Positions 43,448 through 51,985 are shown, counted from the first letter of the stretch. The stretch: DNA of 64,000 nucleotides from Halobacterium zhouii (GCF_021249405.1 NZ_CP089593.1:682001-746000); one strand, 5' to 3'. Program-made: numbers and translations. The notes: generated by a model from the letters alone, not told the origin.

Positions 43448-44341
43448 TCACCGCCGCCGTCGCATCGACCGCCTACGGTTCTGTGAGTGCTGTCCACCGC
43501 CCTGCTCGCGGCCCGACTGCTGCTCCGACTGTCGATGTTGCTCCGACTGTCGATGTTGCTCCGACCGTCGATGTTGCTCCGACCGTCGATGTTGCTCCGA
43601 CTGTCGCCCCTGCTGGTGTCGGTTGCCGCGACCCTGCTGGTGTTGTTCACCGCGCTGGCCGGACTGCTGGTGCTGGCCAGACTGCTGGTGCTGGCCGGAC
43701 TGCTGGTGCTCCTGGCTGCGTCGGCCCTGTTGCCGATGGCCCTGCTCGCCGTGTTGTTGCTGGTGCCGGACGTTCTCCTGACGCTGACCCGACTTCCGAC
43801 CCTCGTGTCGACCCCCGCTCTGTTGTCCGTGCTGTCCGGACCGACTTTCGTGCTGGCCCTGTCGGTGTTGTTGGCCGCGTTGCTGGCCCTGTCGGTGCTG
43901 CCCACTCTGTCGGTTTTCCTGGTGGTGTTGGCCACTCTGTTGGCCCTGTTGGCTTCCCTGGTGGCCAGACTGGTGGCGTCTAGTCTGTTCCTGACCCCGC
44001 TGGTGTTGGTTGCCGCGACCTTGCTGGCGGTCCTGGCCACGCCGCGCTGGCTGGCCGAACTGACTTTCGTGCTGTTCCTGCTGGTGTTGTCCACCTTCCC
44101 GGTTCTGCTGTCCTCGTTGGCCGCGCTGTCTCTGTTGTGGGTGACCGGACTGCTGGCGATCGCCTGACTGCTGGTGCTCGGACTGGCCTGTCCGACCACG
44201 CTGGCTGGAGCGCCCGTGTCCGCGCTCCTGTTCCATCTCCTGTCCGCGTTCCTGCTGGCCGCGCTTCTGCGTGTACTGTTCACCCTGGCCCTGTCGTTCC
44301 GTTCCCCGCCGTCGGTTTCCACGTCGCTGGTTTCGTCTCAT
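43448..44341 (-). CDS. Gln/Arg/Gly/His/Ser-rich basic low-complexity protein
   Basis: A 297-residue protein made almost only of Q, R, G, H, S and E. By my count about 30% of the first 135 residues are Gln. There is no Cys and few hydrophobic residues. Repeats include HQQSGQ-type and (R/Q)SEQHR-type units; the latter are coded by 18-bp tandem repeats near 43525-43605. The product is strongly basic, opposite to the acidic proteome around it. Evidence that it is translated: a clean ATG, no internal stop, and six bases to a PRC-barrel gene and then a Cu-bundle gene, whose own N-terminus is also Gln-rich. Function unknown; a matrix, coat or condensate-forming protein is a guess. Confidence 0.7.
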   Translation of the reverse strand: MRRNQRRGNRRRGTERQGQGEQYTQKRGQQERGQEMEQERGHGRSSQRGRTGQSEHQQSGDRQQSGHPQQRQRGQRGQQNREGGQHQQEQHESQFGQPARRGQDRQQGRGNQHQRGQEQTRRHQSGHQGSQQGQQSGQHHQENRQSGQHRQGQQRGQQHRQGQHESRSGQHGQQSGGRHEGRKSGQRQENVRHQQQHGEQGHRQQGRRSQEHQQSGQHQQSGQHQQSGQRGEQHQQGRGNRHQQGRQSEQHRRSEQHRRSEQHRQSEQHRQSEQQSGREQGGGQHSQNRRRSMRRRR

Positions 44342-44649
44342 GATTGATGGCCCGACTGCCAGCAACCCCAATCGCCCGTCGTCGGCTTTGTAATTGAGAT
44401 GCTATTGTTCGACCCTCCCGACTGTTGCAGAGTACGGCTCAGTTAGCACCGACAACCCCGAGTTACCACCACTCGTTCCGACAGTTCGCCGCCTGCGGTC
44501 CGAAGACCTCCCTCGTAGTCAGAAAGTCTACCTTACAGCAACCGACCGGCAACCATCGCCGAGCGGAGTTACCGCCAGGAGGGTCGGTGCTGGTCGTTCT
44601 CGGTTCCGCATCCGAAACGCCTTACGTGTTGGTCGGTCCCACTACTGCC
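44342..44649. other. divergent intergenic region, Gln-rich operon / M28 peptidase
   Basis: A 308-base gap between divergent genes that should hold both promoters. Near the operon side, TTTGTAATTGAGATG (about 44390-44402) is AT-rich. Near the peptidase side, GCCTTACG about 27-34 bases before ATG 44650 may be a weak TATA box. I see no gene, RNA signature or strong repeat here. An open frame upstream of the peptidase (from 44425) lacks coding character and is not used. Confidence 0.5.
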
Positions 44650-45951
44650 ATGAACGACTGGATCGGGACGACGTTCACCAGCGACACCGGCTGGACGCAC
44701 CTCGAAACGCTCGTGGACGTGCGCAACCGGATGGCTGGCACGCCCGGCGAACGAGAGGCCGCGGAGGCCACGCGGGACGCACTCGCTTCCCACTGCGAGG
44801 ACGCGTGGCTCGACGAGTTCGACATCCAGGGCTGGGAGCGCGGGGATAGCGCCGTCGAGACACCGGCCGGCGACGAGAACTGCATCGCGCTCCCGCGTTC
44901 GCCGAGTGGCAGCGTGACCGCGCCGTTCGTCGACCTCGGCTACGGTCTGCCATCGGACTTCGAGGAGACCGACGTCGAGGGGAAGGTCGTGATGGTGGCC
45001 TCGGACGTCCCAAACTGGTACGACCGCTATCTGCACCGGCGAGAGAAGTACTACCACGCCGTCGAGGCCGGCGCGGCCGGCTTCGTCTACCGGAACCACG
45101 TCGAGGGCTGTCTCCCACCGACGGGGAGCGTCGGCACGAGCGACGACCCAATCGGTGACGTCCCCGCGATCGGCGTCTCGAAGGAGGTCGGCGCTCGACT
45201 CGCGCGGCGGTGGGACGGCGAGGAACTCGCGCTCTCCGTGAGCGCCGACATCGGTGACGCCAGGAGCCAGAACGTCCACGCCGTGCTCGGCCCCGACACC
45301 GACGAGGAAGTCCTCGTCACGAGTCACGTCGACGCCCACGACATCGCGGAGGGCGCGATGGACAACGGCGCGGGCACCGCGATGGTCGTGGAGGTCGCAC
45401 GCGCGCTGGCCGCCCGCGAAGCCGACCTCGACACCCGCGTCCACTTCGTCTGCTTCGGCGCCGAGGAAGTGGGGCTTACCGGCTCCGAGTACGACGCCGC
45501 GAATCGCGACCGGGATGCGATCCGCACCGTTCTCAACTTCGACGGCGTCGTCCGCGGGCGCACGCTCCGATTCCTGACCCACGGTTTCGACGTGCTCGGC
45601 GACGCCGCAACCGAGGTCGGCGACCGCTTCGACCACCCGGTGTCGGTCACTCCCGAAATGGGCCCCCACTCCGACCACTGGCCGTACGTCGAGTACGGCG
45701 TTCCCGGCTACCACGTCGCCAGCGAGACCGAGGGCGCGGGCCGCGGCTGGGGGCACACACACGCCGACACCCTCGACAAACTCGACGTCCGCGACCTCCG
45801 AGAGCAAGCCATCCTGCTCACCGAACTCGCCGTCCACCTCGCGAGCGACAACTTCTCTGTCGCTCACGCGAGCGAGGCAGACGTCGCCGCGCAACTCGAG
45901 GACGAGGACCTCGCAGAGGGAATGAAGATCACGGGCGACTGGCCGTACTGA
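44650..45951 (+). CDS. M28-family zinc aminopeptidase with PA domain
   Basis: A 433-residue peptidase. A PA (protease-associated) domain spans about residues 85-215 (EGKVVMVASDV, AGAAGFVYRN). It is inserted before the M28 catalytic domain with SHVDAHDIAEGAMDNGAGTAMV (metal His and bridging Asp), FGAEEVGLTGSE (catalytic Glu and metal Glu) and a late His in WGHTHADTLDKLD. No signal peptide is visible, so it is probably cytosolic, trimming peptides. ATG 44650. Confidence 0.9.
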   Translation: MNDWIGTTFTSDTGWTHLETLVDVRNRMAGTPGEREAAEATRDALASHCEDAWLDEFDIQGWERGDSAVETPAGDENCIALPRSPSGSVTAPFVDLGYGLPSDFEETDVEGKVVMVASDVPNWYDRYLHRREKYYHAVEAGAAGFVYRNHVEGCLPPTGSVGTSDDPIGDVPAIGVSKEVGARLARRWDGEELALSVSADIGDARSQNVHAVLGPDTDEEVLVTSHVDAHDIAEGAMDNGAGTAMVVEVARALAAREADLDTRVHFVCFGAEEVGLTGSEYDAANRDRDAIRTVLNFDGVVRGRTLRFLTHGFDVLGDAATEVGDRFDHPVSVTPEMGPHSDHWPYVEYGVPGYHVASETEGAGRGWGHTHADTLDKLDVRDLREQAILLTELAVHLASDNFSVAHASEADVAAQLEDEDLAEGMKITGDWPY

Positions 45952-46014
45952 CTCAGGCGCACTCAGTCATCCCGGAACTTCCGAACCTGATTCTACGACC
46001 CCTCAGAAAGCCCG

Positions 46015-46046
46015 GCCGTCCTCAGAAACGCTTCGCGTTCTGATGG
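46015..46046. repeat. short palindromic repeat shared with the 36.6 kb gap
   Basis: GCCGTCCTCAG followed by AAACGCTTCGCGTTCTGATGG matches 36633-36663 except for one extra A. The centre AGAAACGCTTCGCGTTCT folds as a hairpin with a short loop. It sits between the convergent M28 and glycosyltransferase genes, next to the glycosyltransferase stop, consistent with a terminator-like role. Confidence 0.75.
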
Positions 46047-46056
46047 CCCGCGGAAC

Positions 46057-47238
46057 CTACAACAGCGACCGATAGCAGTCCTCGAGGCGGTCGATTGCGC
46101 GCTCGACGCTGATCTCGTCGCGGCGCGCGAGACAGTTCTTCGAGAGGCGCTTGCGCTCGTCGAGTGTCCGCCGTATCGCGTCCCGGAACCCGTCGACGTC
46201 CCCGGGTTCGTAGTGGTAGCCGGTCTCCCCGTCGACGACCGTCTCGGAGAGCGCGCCCGCGTTCACGCCCGCGACCGGGGTGCCACAGGCGTTGGCCTCC
46301 AGCGCGACCAGTCCCTCCGTCTCGACGGGGCTGGGGAACGCGAACGCGTCGAGCGCGGAGTAGAACGCCGGGAGTTCCTCGCGGTCGAGGAAGCCCAGGA
46401 ACCGGGCGTCGACGCTGCGGGCCGTCGCGGTCGCCTCGAGGTCGTCGCGGGCGGGGCCGTCGCCACCGAACACCACTGTCACGTCGAGCCCCTCGGCGGC
46501 AGCGAGCAGGTCGGAAAGCCGCTTCTCGTAGCCGTGGCGACCCGTGTAGCCGACGAGCAGGCGGTCCGTGGGAAGGCCGTGGCGCTCGCGAAAGCCCGCC
46601 GCGTCGCCGTCCGCGGCGTGGCTGTTGGCCTCACTGTCTGGGACAGCAGCGCTGTCGGCCAGCGAGTCAGAGCCGTCTCCGGTTGGCCGGAACCGCTCGA
46701 CGTCGACGCCGTTGGGCATCGATTCGACGCGGGTTGTGACGCCGAGGTCGGTAACCTGCTCGCGGGTGCGCTCGCTTGGCGTGAGTACGAGGTCCGCGCG
46801 GTCCAGAAACCACCGTTCCCAGCGTTCGCTCGCACGCCGAATCGGGTCCGTGAGTGCGTCCGGGCCGACGTACTCTGCGTACTCCGCGGTGGGCGTGTGG
46901 TAGGTGGCGACCAGCGGGCAGTCGGTGCGCCGCGCGAGTCGCCACGCCGCGAGTCCCAGGCCGAACGGCGTGTGTGCGTGAACGATGTCGGCGTCCCGCA
47001 CTGCCGTCGGCGCGCGCGGCAGCGCCATCCGGTACCCCGAGTAGAACGGGAACGAGAGGCTCGGAACCGGGTGTTCGTCGCCCGTGGGGTCGTGCGTCGA
47101 GCGCGGGTAAACGATCGGCATCCGTCCGCCGCGGGCGCTCCAGTGGTCGGCCCACGTCGACACGGTGTACGTCACCCCGTTGACCGTCGGCAGGTACGAG
47201 TCCGTGAACGCCGCGACGGTCGGTAGTTCCCCCGTCAC
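46057..47238 (-). CDS. GT4-family glycosyltransferase
   Basis: A 393-residue GT-B enzyme. The N-terminal domain has FTDSYLPTVNGVTYTV and HAHTPFGLGLAAW. The C-terminal domain has GYTGRHGYEKRLSDLL and the nucleotide-sugar motif SPVETEGLVALEANACGTPV with the EX7E glutamates. It starts at GTG 47238, one base after the stop of the preceding GT gene. An acidic insertion (about residues 178-205) separates the halves. The layout resembles lipid mannosyl- and glucosyltransferases, so it may make glycolipid or polysaccharide. Acceptor unknown. Confidence 0.87.
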   Translation of the reverse strand: MTGELPTVAAFTDSYLPTVNGVTYTVSTWADHWSARGGRMPIVYPRSTHDPTGDEHPVPSLSFPFYSGYRMALPRAPTAVRDADIVHAHTPFGLGLAAWRLARRTDCPLVATYHTPTAEYAEYVGPDALTDPIRRASERWERWFLDRADLVLTPSERTREQVTDLGVTTRVESMPNGVDVERFRPTGDGSDSLADSAAVPDSEANSHAADGDAAGFRERHGLPTDRLLVGYTGRHGYEKRLSDLLAAAEGLDVTVVFGGDGPARDDLEATATARSVDARFLGFLDREELPAFYSALDAFAFPSPVETEGLVALEANACGTPVAGVNAGALSETVVDGETGYHYEPGDVDGFRDAIRRTLDERKRLSKNCLARRDEISVERAIDRLEDCYRSLL

Positions 47239-47239
47239 C

Positions 47240-48289
47240 TCACTCCTCCACGAGTTCGTGGTACGTCTCCGTGAGTCGTTCGCCGACCCGCTCGAGGCTG
47301 TGCGCTTCGGCCGTCTCCCGGGCGTTCTCCCCGAGTCGCTTCCGGAGGTCGGGGTCGTCCGCGAGGCGCTCGAGGGCGTCCTCGAACTCCTCGAACGTCG
47401 AGCACATCAGACAGTCCTCGCCGTCCTCGAAGAACTCCCGGAACACGTCGATGTCGCGGAGGACGACGGGTTTCCCACAGGCCATCGCTTCCAGGACGGC
47501 GATTCCCTGGTTCTCGACTTTCGCGGGGAAGAGGTAGACGTCGCCGGCGCCGAACGCGGCGCGTTTGTCCTCCATGAACCCCGTGAACGTGACGTTCTCC
47601 GGCGGGTCGTTCACCCACTTCCGGGTGGCCTTCCCCGCTTGCGGGCCTTCGTCGTACGGGCCGAACCACGCGAAGTCGTAGTCGGTCGCTTTGGCGAGTT
47701 CGCAGAACGTCGTGAGGCCCTTGCGCTCGAACACCTCACCGACGGCGTAGACCACCATCCCATCGAGGTCGAACCGCTCACGTGTGTCCTCGCGGAACTG
47801 TTCGTAGCCCTCCATGCTCTCGGTGTCCACGCCGTTCGACATCGGGCGAATCGGAGCGTCCACCGGGTAGGATTCGAGGACACTCTTCGTGTACTCGCTC
47901 GGGCAGAGCACGAGGTCGGCCTGCGAGTAGAACCACCGCAGGTACGGTTCGAGCGCGGGCGCGAGCTGGCTCGACCCGCGGAACGACTCGGCGAAGTCCT
48001 CCTTCGTGACGTGGGCGTGGAGGACGAGCGGGATGTTGTTTCGCTTCGCGTGTCGGGCGACGGCGACGCTGCCCGGCCCCACGAGATTGCAGTGGGCGAC
48101 GTCGTACTCCGCGAAGTACCCCTCGCCCGCGAACAGCGTGCCGAGTGACTGCACCGGGTTGCCGGCGCGCCACGGTGACTCCACCACCTCGACGTCCGTC
48201 GTCTCGAGGGCCTTCCGTTGCTGGCGGGTCGCGGTGACCATCCCCCCGCGGACGCGGTCCTCGAACTCGAGGTAGTTCAACGCGCGCAT
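47240..48289 (-). CDS. GT4-family glycosyltransferase
   Basis: A 349-residue GT-B enzyme, first of a two-gene operon. It opens MRALNYLEFEDRVRGGM with the donor/acceptor Gly-Gly, has VLHAHVTKEDF in the acceptor half, and PAKVENQGIAVLEAMACGKPVV with the EX7E motif in the donor half. No membrane helix is seen, so it should act at the cytoplasmic face. Together with the following gene it would add two sugars to one acceptor, an inference from the operon only. Confidence 0.86.
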   Translation of the reverse strand: MRALNYLEFEDRVRGGMVTATRQQRKALETTDVEVVESPWRAGNPVQSLGTLFAGEGYFAEYDVAHCNLVGPGSVAVARHAKRNNIPLVLHAHVTKEDFAESFRGSSQLAPALEPYLRWFYSQADLVLCPSEYTKSVLESYPVDAPIRPMSNGVDTESMEGYEQFREDTRERFDLDGMVVYAVGEVFERKGLTTFCELAKATDYDFAWFGPYDEGPQAGKATRKWVNDPPENVTFTGFMEDKRAAFGAGDVYLFPAKVENQGIAVLEAMACGKPVVLRDIDVFREFFEDGEDCLMCSTFEEFEDALERLADDPDLRKRLGENARETAEAHSLERVGERLTETYHELVEE

Positions 48290-48360
48290 TGTCGGGGGAT
48301 GCCGACGCCGGCGAATAACCCTACCGGAACTGTCTTGTGCGGGACGCGCCGAGCGTCGGT

Positions 48361-48636
48361 ATGCGTTTCGCGGAGGAACGGATCGAGCGACTGCACGCCC
48401 TCGCTCGCGACGCGGCGCGCGGCGGCGAGGCCGACCGTGCCCGCGAATACGTACGACTCGCTCGACGGCTCTCGGAGCGAAATCGCGTGCGTCTCCCCCG
48501 CGAGTTCCGACGGTTCACCTGTGACGCCTGCGATAGCTACCTGATTCCCGGTCGGAATGCACGCGTCCGAACCCGCGACGGGCACGTCGTCGTGACCTGT
48601 GACTGCGGCGAGCAAGCGCGTTATCCCTACGAGTGA
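48361..48636 (+). CDS. rnp4: RNase P protein component 4 (Rpp21)
   Basis: A 91-residue zinc protein of archaeal RNase P. Two N-terminal helices (ERIERLHALARDAARGGEADRAREYVRLARRLSERNRV) precede a zinc ribbon with cysteines 54, 57, 80 and 82 (TCDAC, TCDC). Rpp21 pairs with Rpp29 to bind pre-tRNA near the specificity domain. ATG 48361; an in-frame upstream start is possible but adds nothing conserved. Confidence 0.92.
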   Translation: MRFAEERIERLHALARDAARGGEADRAREYVRLARRLSERNRVRLPREFRRFTCDACDSYLIPGRNARVRTRDGHVVVTCDCGEQARYPYE

Positions 48637-48721
48637 CGACGCAGTCGCACACCCGAAGCACTGCTGGTCAGGCGCGTGCAACAAGTTTCAATGCCTCTCG
48701 GTTTGAACGATGAGATAGATA

Positions 48722-48964
48722 ATGACTGACGACTTGGCGAAGAAGGCCCACGAGGCCGACGTGACGGTCTGGGTGGGGAAAGCCGGCGTCGACGCCGTCG
48801 CCGAAGAACTGCGCGACCAACTCGAGGACCGCGACGTGGTGAAGGTGAAGTTCCTGCGGTCGGCACGCGGCGGTGACGAAACCGAGGATCTCGCCGACGA
48901 CCTCGCTGACCTCACGGGCAGCGATGTCGTGGACGTGCGGGGCAACACTGCGGTGTACCACTGA
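48722..48964 (+). CDS. YhbY/CRM-family RNA-binding protein
   Basis: An 80-residue CRM-like domain. The family pattern runs from VTVWVGKAGVDAVAEELRDQLEDRDVVKVKFL to a closing DVVDVRGNTAVYH strand. Bacterial YhbY binds pre-50S ribosomes. The basic GxxG loop is replaced by ARGGDE, so RNA contacts may differ. The stop overlaps the MscS ATG by one base. It lies just downstream of rnp4, so the neighbourhood is RNA-centred. Confidence 0.86.
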   Translation: MTDDLAKKAHEADVTVWVGKAGVDAVAEELRDQLEDRDVVKVKFLRSARGGDETEDLADDLADLTGSDVVDVRGNTAVYH

Positions 48965-49833
48965 TGGTAGAGCCGCTGCCGTTCTTCGAGGACATCGTCC
49001 CGCAGTACGCCCTCGCTATTACGCAGTTGCTCTACTTCGTCGTGGCGTTTCTCGGGGTGTACCTGCTCGGTCGGTTCATCGTTCGACCGCTGTTCAGCCG
49101 GTTGCTCGACCGCCGAGATATAGGGCGGCACGCGCGCCAGCCACTGCGGCGAGTGGTGAGCGTCGCCATCCTGATCGTCGCAGTCGGCGTCGCGTTCGGG
49201 TTCGCGGGCTACGGGAACTTCCTGACCGCGCTCGCGACGGTCGCCGCCGCCGCGACGCTCGCTATCGGCTTCGCCATGCAGGACGTCATCGCGAACTTCG
49301 TCGCGGGCGTGTTCATCTACACGGACGAGCCGTTCCGCATCGGCGACTGGATCGAGTGGAACGGGAACGAGGGCATCGTCGAGGACATCGACCTGAGGGT
49401 GACGCGCGTGCGCACGTTCGACAACGAACTTCTGACGGTGCCGAACTCCGTGCTCACGAGTGGCGTCATCAAGAACCCTGTGGCGAAGGACAAACTCCGC
49501 CTCCAGTTCCTCTTCGGCATCGGCTACGACGACGACGTCGACGAGGCCACCGAGATCATCATCGGGGAGGCAGAGAATCATGACGATATCATGGACGACC
49601 CTGGTGTGAGCGTGCGACTGACGGAACTCGCCGACTCCTACGTCGGCCTCAAGTCGCGGTTCTGGATCGCAAACCCGTCGCGTGCGGACTTCGTGAAGAC
49701 CCGCGGCGAGTACGTCCAGGCCGTCAAGGAGCGCTTCGACGATGCGGGCATCGACATGCCGTACCCGACGCGAACCCTGGAGGGCGGTGTCACTATCGAG
49801 GGCAAGGACGTGGACGAAGCGTCGCTGGAGTAG
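48964..49833 (+). CDS. mscS: small-conductance mechanosensitive channel (MscS family)
   Basis: A 289-residue channel with an N-terminal segment and about three membrane helices. The pore helix and beta-domain entry read ATLAIGFAMQDVIANFVAGVFI followed by PFRIGDWIEW, the most conserved stretch of MscS. The C-terminal vestibule domain ends before an acidic tail. Coupled to the YhbY gene by a TGATG-type overlap. Expected to release solutes on hypo-osmotic shock. Confidence 0.92.
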   Translation: MVEPLPFFEDIVPQYALAITQLLYFVVAFLGVYLLGRFIVRPLFSRLLDRRDIGRHARQPLRRVVSVAILIVAVGVAFGFAGYGNFLTALATVAAAATLAIGFAMQDVIANFVAGVFIYTDEPFRIGDWIEWNGNEGIVEDIDLRVTRVRTFDNELLTVPNSVLTSGVIKNPVAKDKLRLQFLFGIGYDDDVDEATEIIIGEAENHDDIMDDPGVSVRLTELADSYVGLKSRFWIANPSRADFVKTRGEYVQAVKERFDDAGIDMPYPTRTLEGGVTIEGKDVDEASLE

Positions 49834-49889
49834 CTCCTCCTGTTTTCACGCTCAGTACGAGCGTCCGCGACCCGAGTGGTCCGGAGGGC

Positions 49890-50107
49890 CCGGGAGGGTC
49901 GTGGTTCTCAGCGCGCGAAGCGCGTTGGCCGACGACCGACTAACGCGAGCCGGGCGGGACCGAAGGTCCCGCTGGAAGCCGGCCGTAGGCCGGCGACTGA
50001 GCGAACGTGACGTCGTCAGAGATTGCTCTGACGGAAGGAGGGAGGAGTGCTTTTAGCGTAGCTTTTGCTGCGCTCAGTCGCTTCGCTCCTTTGGTGGCAA
50101 AAGGTAC
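49890..50107. repeat. hairpin-rich intergenic repeat, copy B, beside the 7S RNA 3' end
   Basis: Read on the minus strand from the 7S RNA end, the sequence is GTACCTTTTGCC, a hairpin region, GCAAAAGCTACGCTAAAAGC and ACTCCTCCCTCC (50107 to about 50036). This repeats the frame of copy A at 28.8 kb and copy C at 36.4 kb. Further along come GTCAGAG/CTCTGAC, GCCGGCCTACGGCCGGC and the exact palindrome GCGGGACCGAAGGTCCCGC (49954-49972). The gap separates convergent MscS and 7S RNA genes. Confidence 0.75.
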
Positions 50108-50119
50108 GTCATGAATGTG

Positions 50120-50431
50120 GACGAATCGGAGTTGCCCGGCGTTCCGATTCGGATAGTCCCGGTCGCCTCCTCCACCCCGCGACCCTTCGAGCGACGCACG
50201 TTCGGTGCTCCACTGCTCACTTCCGTGCCTGGTGGGTTCGCTCCGACGAACCGCGTCGACGACGCCCCTGCAGGCGCGCGACGCGGACCGGCGTCCCCGA
50301 AGGACGAGGCTTCCATGTCGGCTCCCGGGGTCCGAATCGGTCAGTCCGGACTTCCCCGGTGTTCGGCCCCCGCTGATGACTATCTCGCGGGCGTGGGGCG
50401 GGGCCAAACCGCCCGGCCTAGTCCGATTTGT
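50120..50431 (-). ncRNA. 7S RNA, signal recognition particle RNA
   Basis: The minus strand holds the helix 8 signature of archaeal SRP RNA: CCAGGCACGGAAGTGAGCAG with the GGAA tetraloop and the asymmetric loop (GGAAGTGAGCAG at 50213-50224). The ends pair: CAAATCGGA at 50422-50430 (read on the minus strand) with TCCGATTCG at 50122-50130, forming helix 1. The near 312-base length is typical of haloarchaeal 7S RNA. A CCCTTATGAG element (50445-50454, minus) is a candidate TATA box; its position suggests a 5' end near 50420-50431, so boundaries are uncertain by about ten bases. Binds SRP54 and SRP19. Confidence 0.9.
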
Positions 50432-50531
50432 CGTAGACGGGTCCCTCATAAGGGCCTTTCGGGTTGCCTATTTGTTGTACGTTGCCACGGAACGCGTTAA
50501 CACTTTGTCTTCGCGCGGAAAACCGCCGGAC

Positions 50532-51605
50532 ATGGCCGAACTTGGAGAGCACTACGCGTCGGTCCGGGACGAGTTCGACTACGACCGACCCGACGTCGAC
50601 GTCGGGTCGCTTCTCGCACCGCTCGTTGACCGGGCGTTCTCCGCGACGACGGACGCCGAGGCCCTCCGGGAGGCCGGTGACTGCGACACGAAGTTCATCG
50701 CGAGCGCGGGGCTGACGGGGACACCACACGTCGGCACGGTCGCGCAGATGTTCGCGGTGAAGCGCCTGAACGAGGCGGGGTTCGACACGGAGTTCCTCGT
50801 CGCGGACTACGAGAAGTACGCGGGAAGCGGCCGCGACCTCGACGTCGTCCGAGAACTCGCCGATGACTACGCGACGTTCCTCGACCGCATCGGGTACGAG
50901 GGAGATGTTCGGACACAGTACGACGCCGAGGGCGTGATGCATACGGCGTTCCGGCTGGCGCCGTGGTTCGAGTTCGAGAACGACCTCGAGATCGACCACG
51001 AACTGACTCCGTGGGAGGCGGAACTCGACCAGGCGTACGAGGCAGACCAGATCGAACACGAGGACGCGTCCGGGAGCACCCAGTTCGCTCGCAGGATGAC
51101 GGGTCTGCTCTGTCTCGCGGACTTCGTGCATCCGACACTCGCGGAAGGGTACGACCAGGCGGTGTTCGTCCTGGGCATCGACGAGCACGCACTCGACATC
51201 TTCAACCGACACTACCTCGGCAAAACGCCGTTCGAACCGGCGTTCGAGGGGCTGTTCACGCGGATGGTTCCCGGACTGGACGGCTATCCGAAGATGTCCA
51301 AGACCATCCCTGGGTCTGCCATCAAGATGGACATGCCCCCGGAGGAGGTTCGTCGACTGGTCCGGAGAACTGCGAACACGGACGGCACGGCGTCCACGTC
51401 GGAATCGGCCGTCTATCAGATGATGAGCCTCGTTTCGGAGTACGACGCCGGCCGGCTCGAGGAACTGGAGACCGCGTGCCGGAAGGGCGGAGCGGCGTGG
51501 GACGCCGCCTGCGCGGAGTACGCAGAGTACCTCGCGGGTCTCGCTGCGAAGTGGCCGGGGAACGATGACGACGCGGACCGCCCGAGGAGTGAGGGAGACA
51601 CGTGA
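50532..51605 (+). CDS. trpS: tryptophanyl-tRNA synthetase (class Ic)
   Basis: A 357-residue class I synthetase of the TrpRS/TyrRS group. The HIGH-equivalent is GTPHVGTV and the KMSKS-equivalent is PKMSKTIPGS with Thr in the last place. The stretch VLGIDEHALDIFNRHYL fits TrpRS. It is short compared with archaeal TrpRS that have long N-terminal domains, and haloarchaea commonly have two trpS-like genes, so this may be the second copy. ATG 50532; the open frame upstream runs through the 7S RNA gene antisense and is rejected. Confidence 0.8.
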   Translation: MAELGEHYASVRDEFDYDRPDVDVGSLLAPLVDRAFSATTDAEALREAGDCDTKFIASAGLTGTPHVGTVAQMFAVKRLNEAGFDTEFLVADYEKYAGSGRDLDVVRELADDYATFLDRIGYEGDVRTQYDAEGVMHTAFRLAPWFEFENDLEIDHELTPWEAELDQAYEADQIEHEDASGSTQFARRMTGLLCLADFVHPTLAEGYDQAVFVLGIDEHALDIFNRHYLGKTPFEPAFEGLFTRMVPGLDGYPKMSKTIPGSAIKMDMPPEEVRRLVRRTANTDGTASTSESAVYQMMSLVSEYDAGRLEELETACRKGGAAWDAACAEYAEYLAGLAAKWPGNDDDADRPRSEGDT

Positions 51606-51661
51606 CGACCGGCGGAGGTTTGAGGGAAACGGTCAACCGGGTGCGGCCACAACGAGCGCAC

Positions 51662-51958
51662 ATGGGATTCGGTTCGACTGCGAAGAAACTCCAGAAGATC
51701 ACCGACGTCGCGGACACGCTTCAGGACCGCTTCGAGCGCCTGCGAGAGCAGGTGAACGAACTTTCCGACACCGTCGAGGACACCAGCGAGCGAGTCGAGG
51801 GGATGGAGTCGAAACTCGCCGAACAGCGGCAACTCCTCGAGGCCATCGCGGAGTCAGAGGACGTCGACGTCGAGAGCGTCGTCTCTGACGACACCGGCGA
51901 CGGAGACACCGCTACGGGCACCACCCCCACCGCCGAATCGGGGGATGGTAACGACTAA
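51662..51958 (+). CDS. DUF5798-type coiled-coil protein
   Basis: A 98-residue acidic protein. After MGFGSTAKKLQKITDVADTLQD it forms a coiled coil of about sixty residues (heptads through LREQVNELSDTVEDTSERVEGMESKLAEQRQLLEAIAE) and an acidic Thr/Gly tail. It matches the haloarchaeal DUF5798 pattern, function unknown. It follows trpS by 56 bases. Confidence 0.72.
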   Translation: MGFGSTAKKLQKITDVADTLQDRFERLREQVNELSDTVEDTSERVEGMESKLAEQRQLLEAIAESEDVDVESVVSDDTGDGDTATGTTPTAESGDGND

Positions 51959-51985
51959 AGAACGCTGGCAAGAATTACCGGCCAG

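Noticed and set aside
43487-44167. Long Leu-rich open frame opposite the Gln-rich gene
   Set aside because: It is the antisense reading of CAG/CAC-rich repeats, has no plausible start signal, and the other strand continues directly into two real genes with gaps of five and six bases.
28633-50107. Insertion sequences in the hairpin-rich gaps
   Set aside because: The palindromes are short and many. No transposase frame, no long terminal inverted repeats and no target duplications are visible.
50205-50531. N-terminal extension of the TrpRS frame and small frames in 50.1-50.5 kb
   Set aside because: The DNA there is the 7S RNA gene on the minus strand, shown by the helix 8 signature and paired ends. 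TrpRS starts at 50532.
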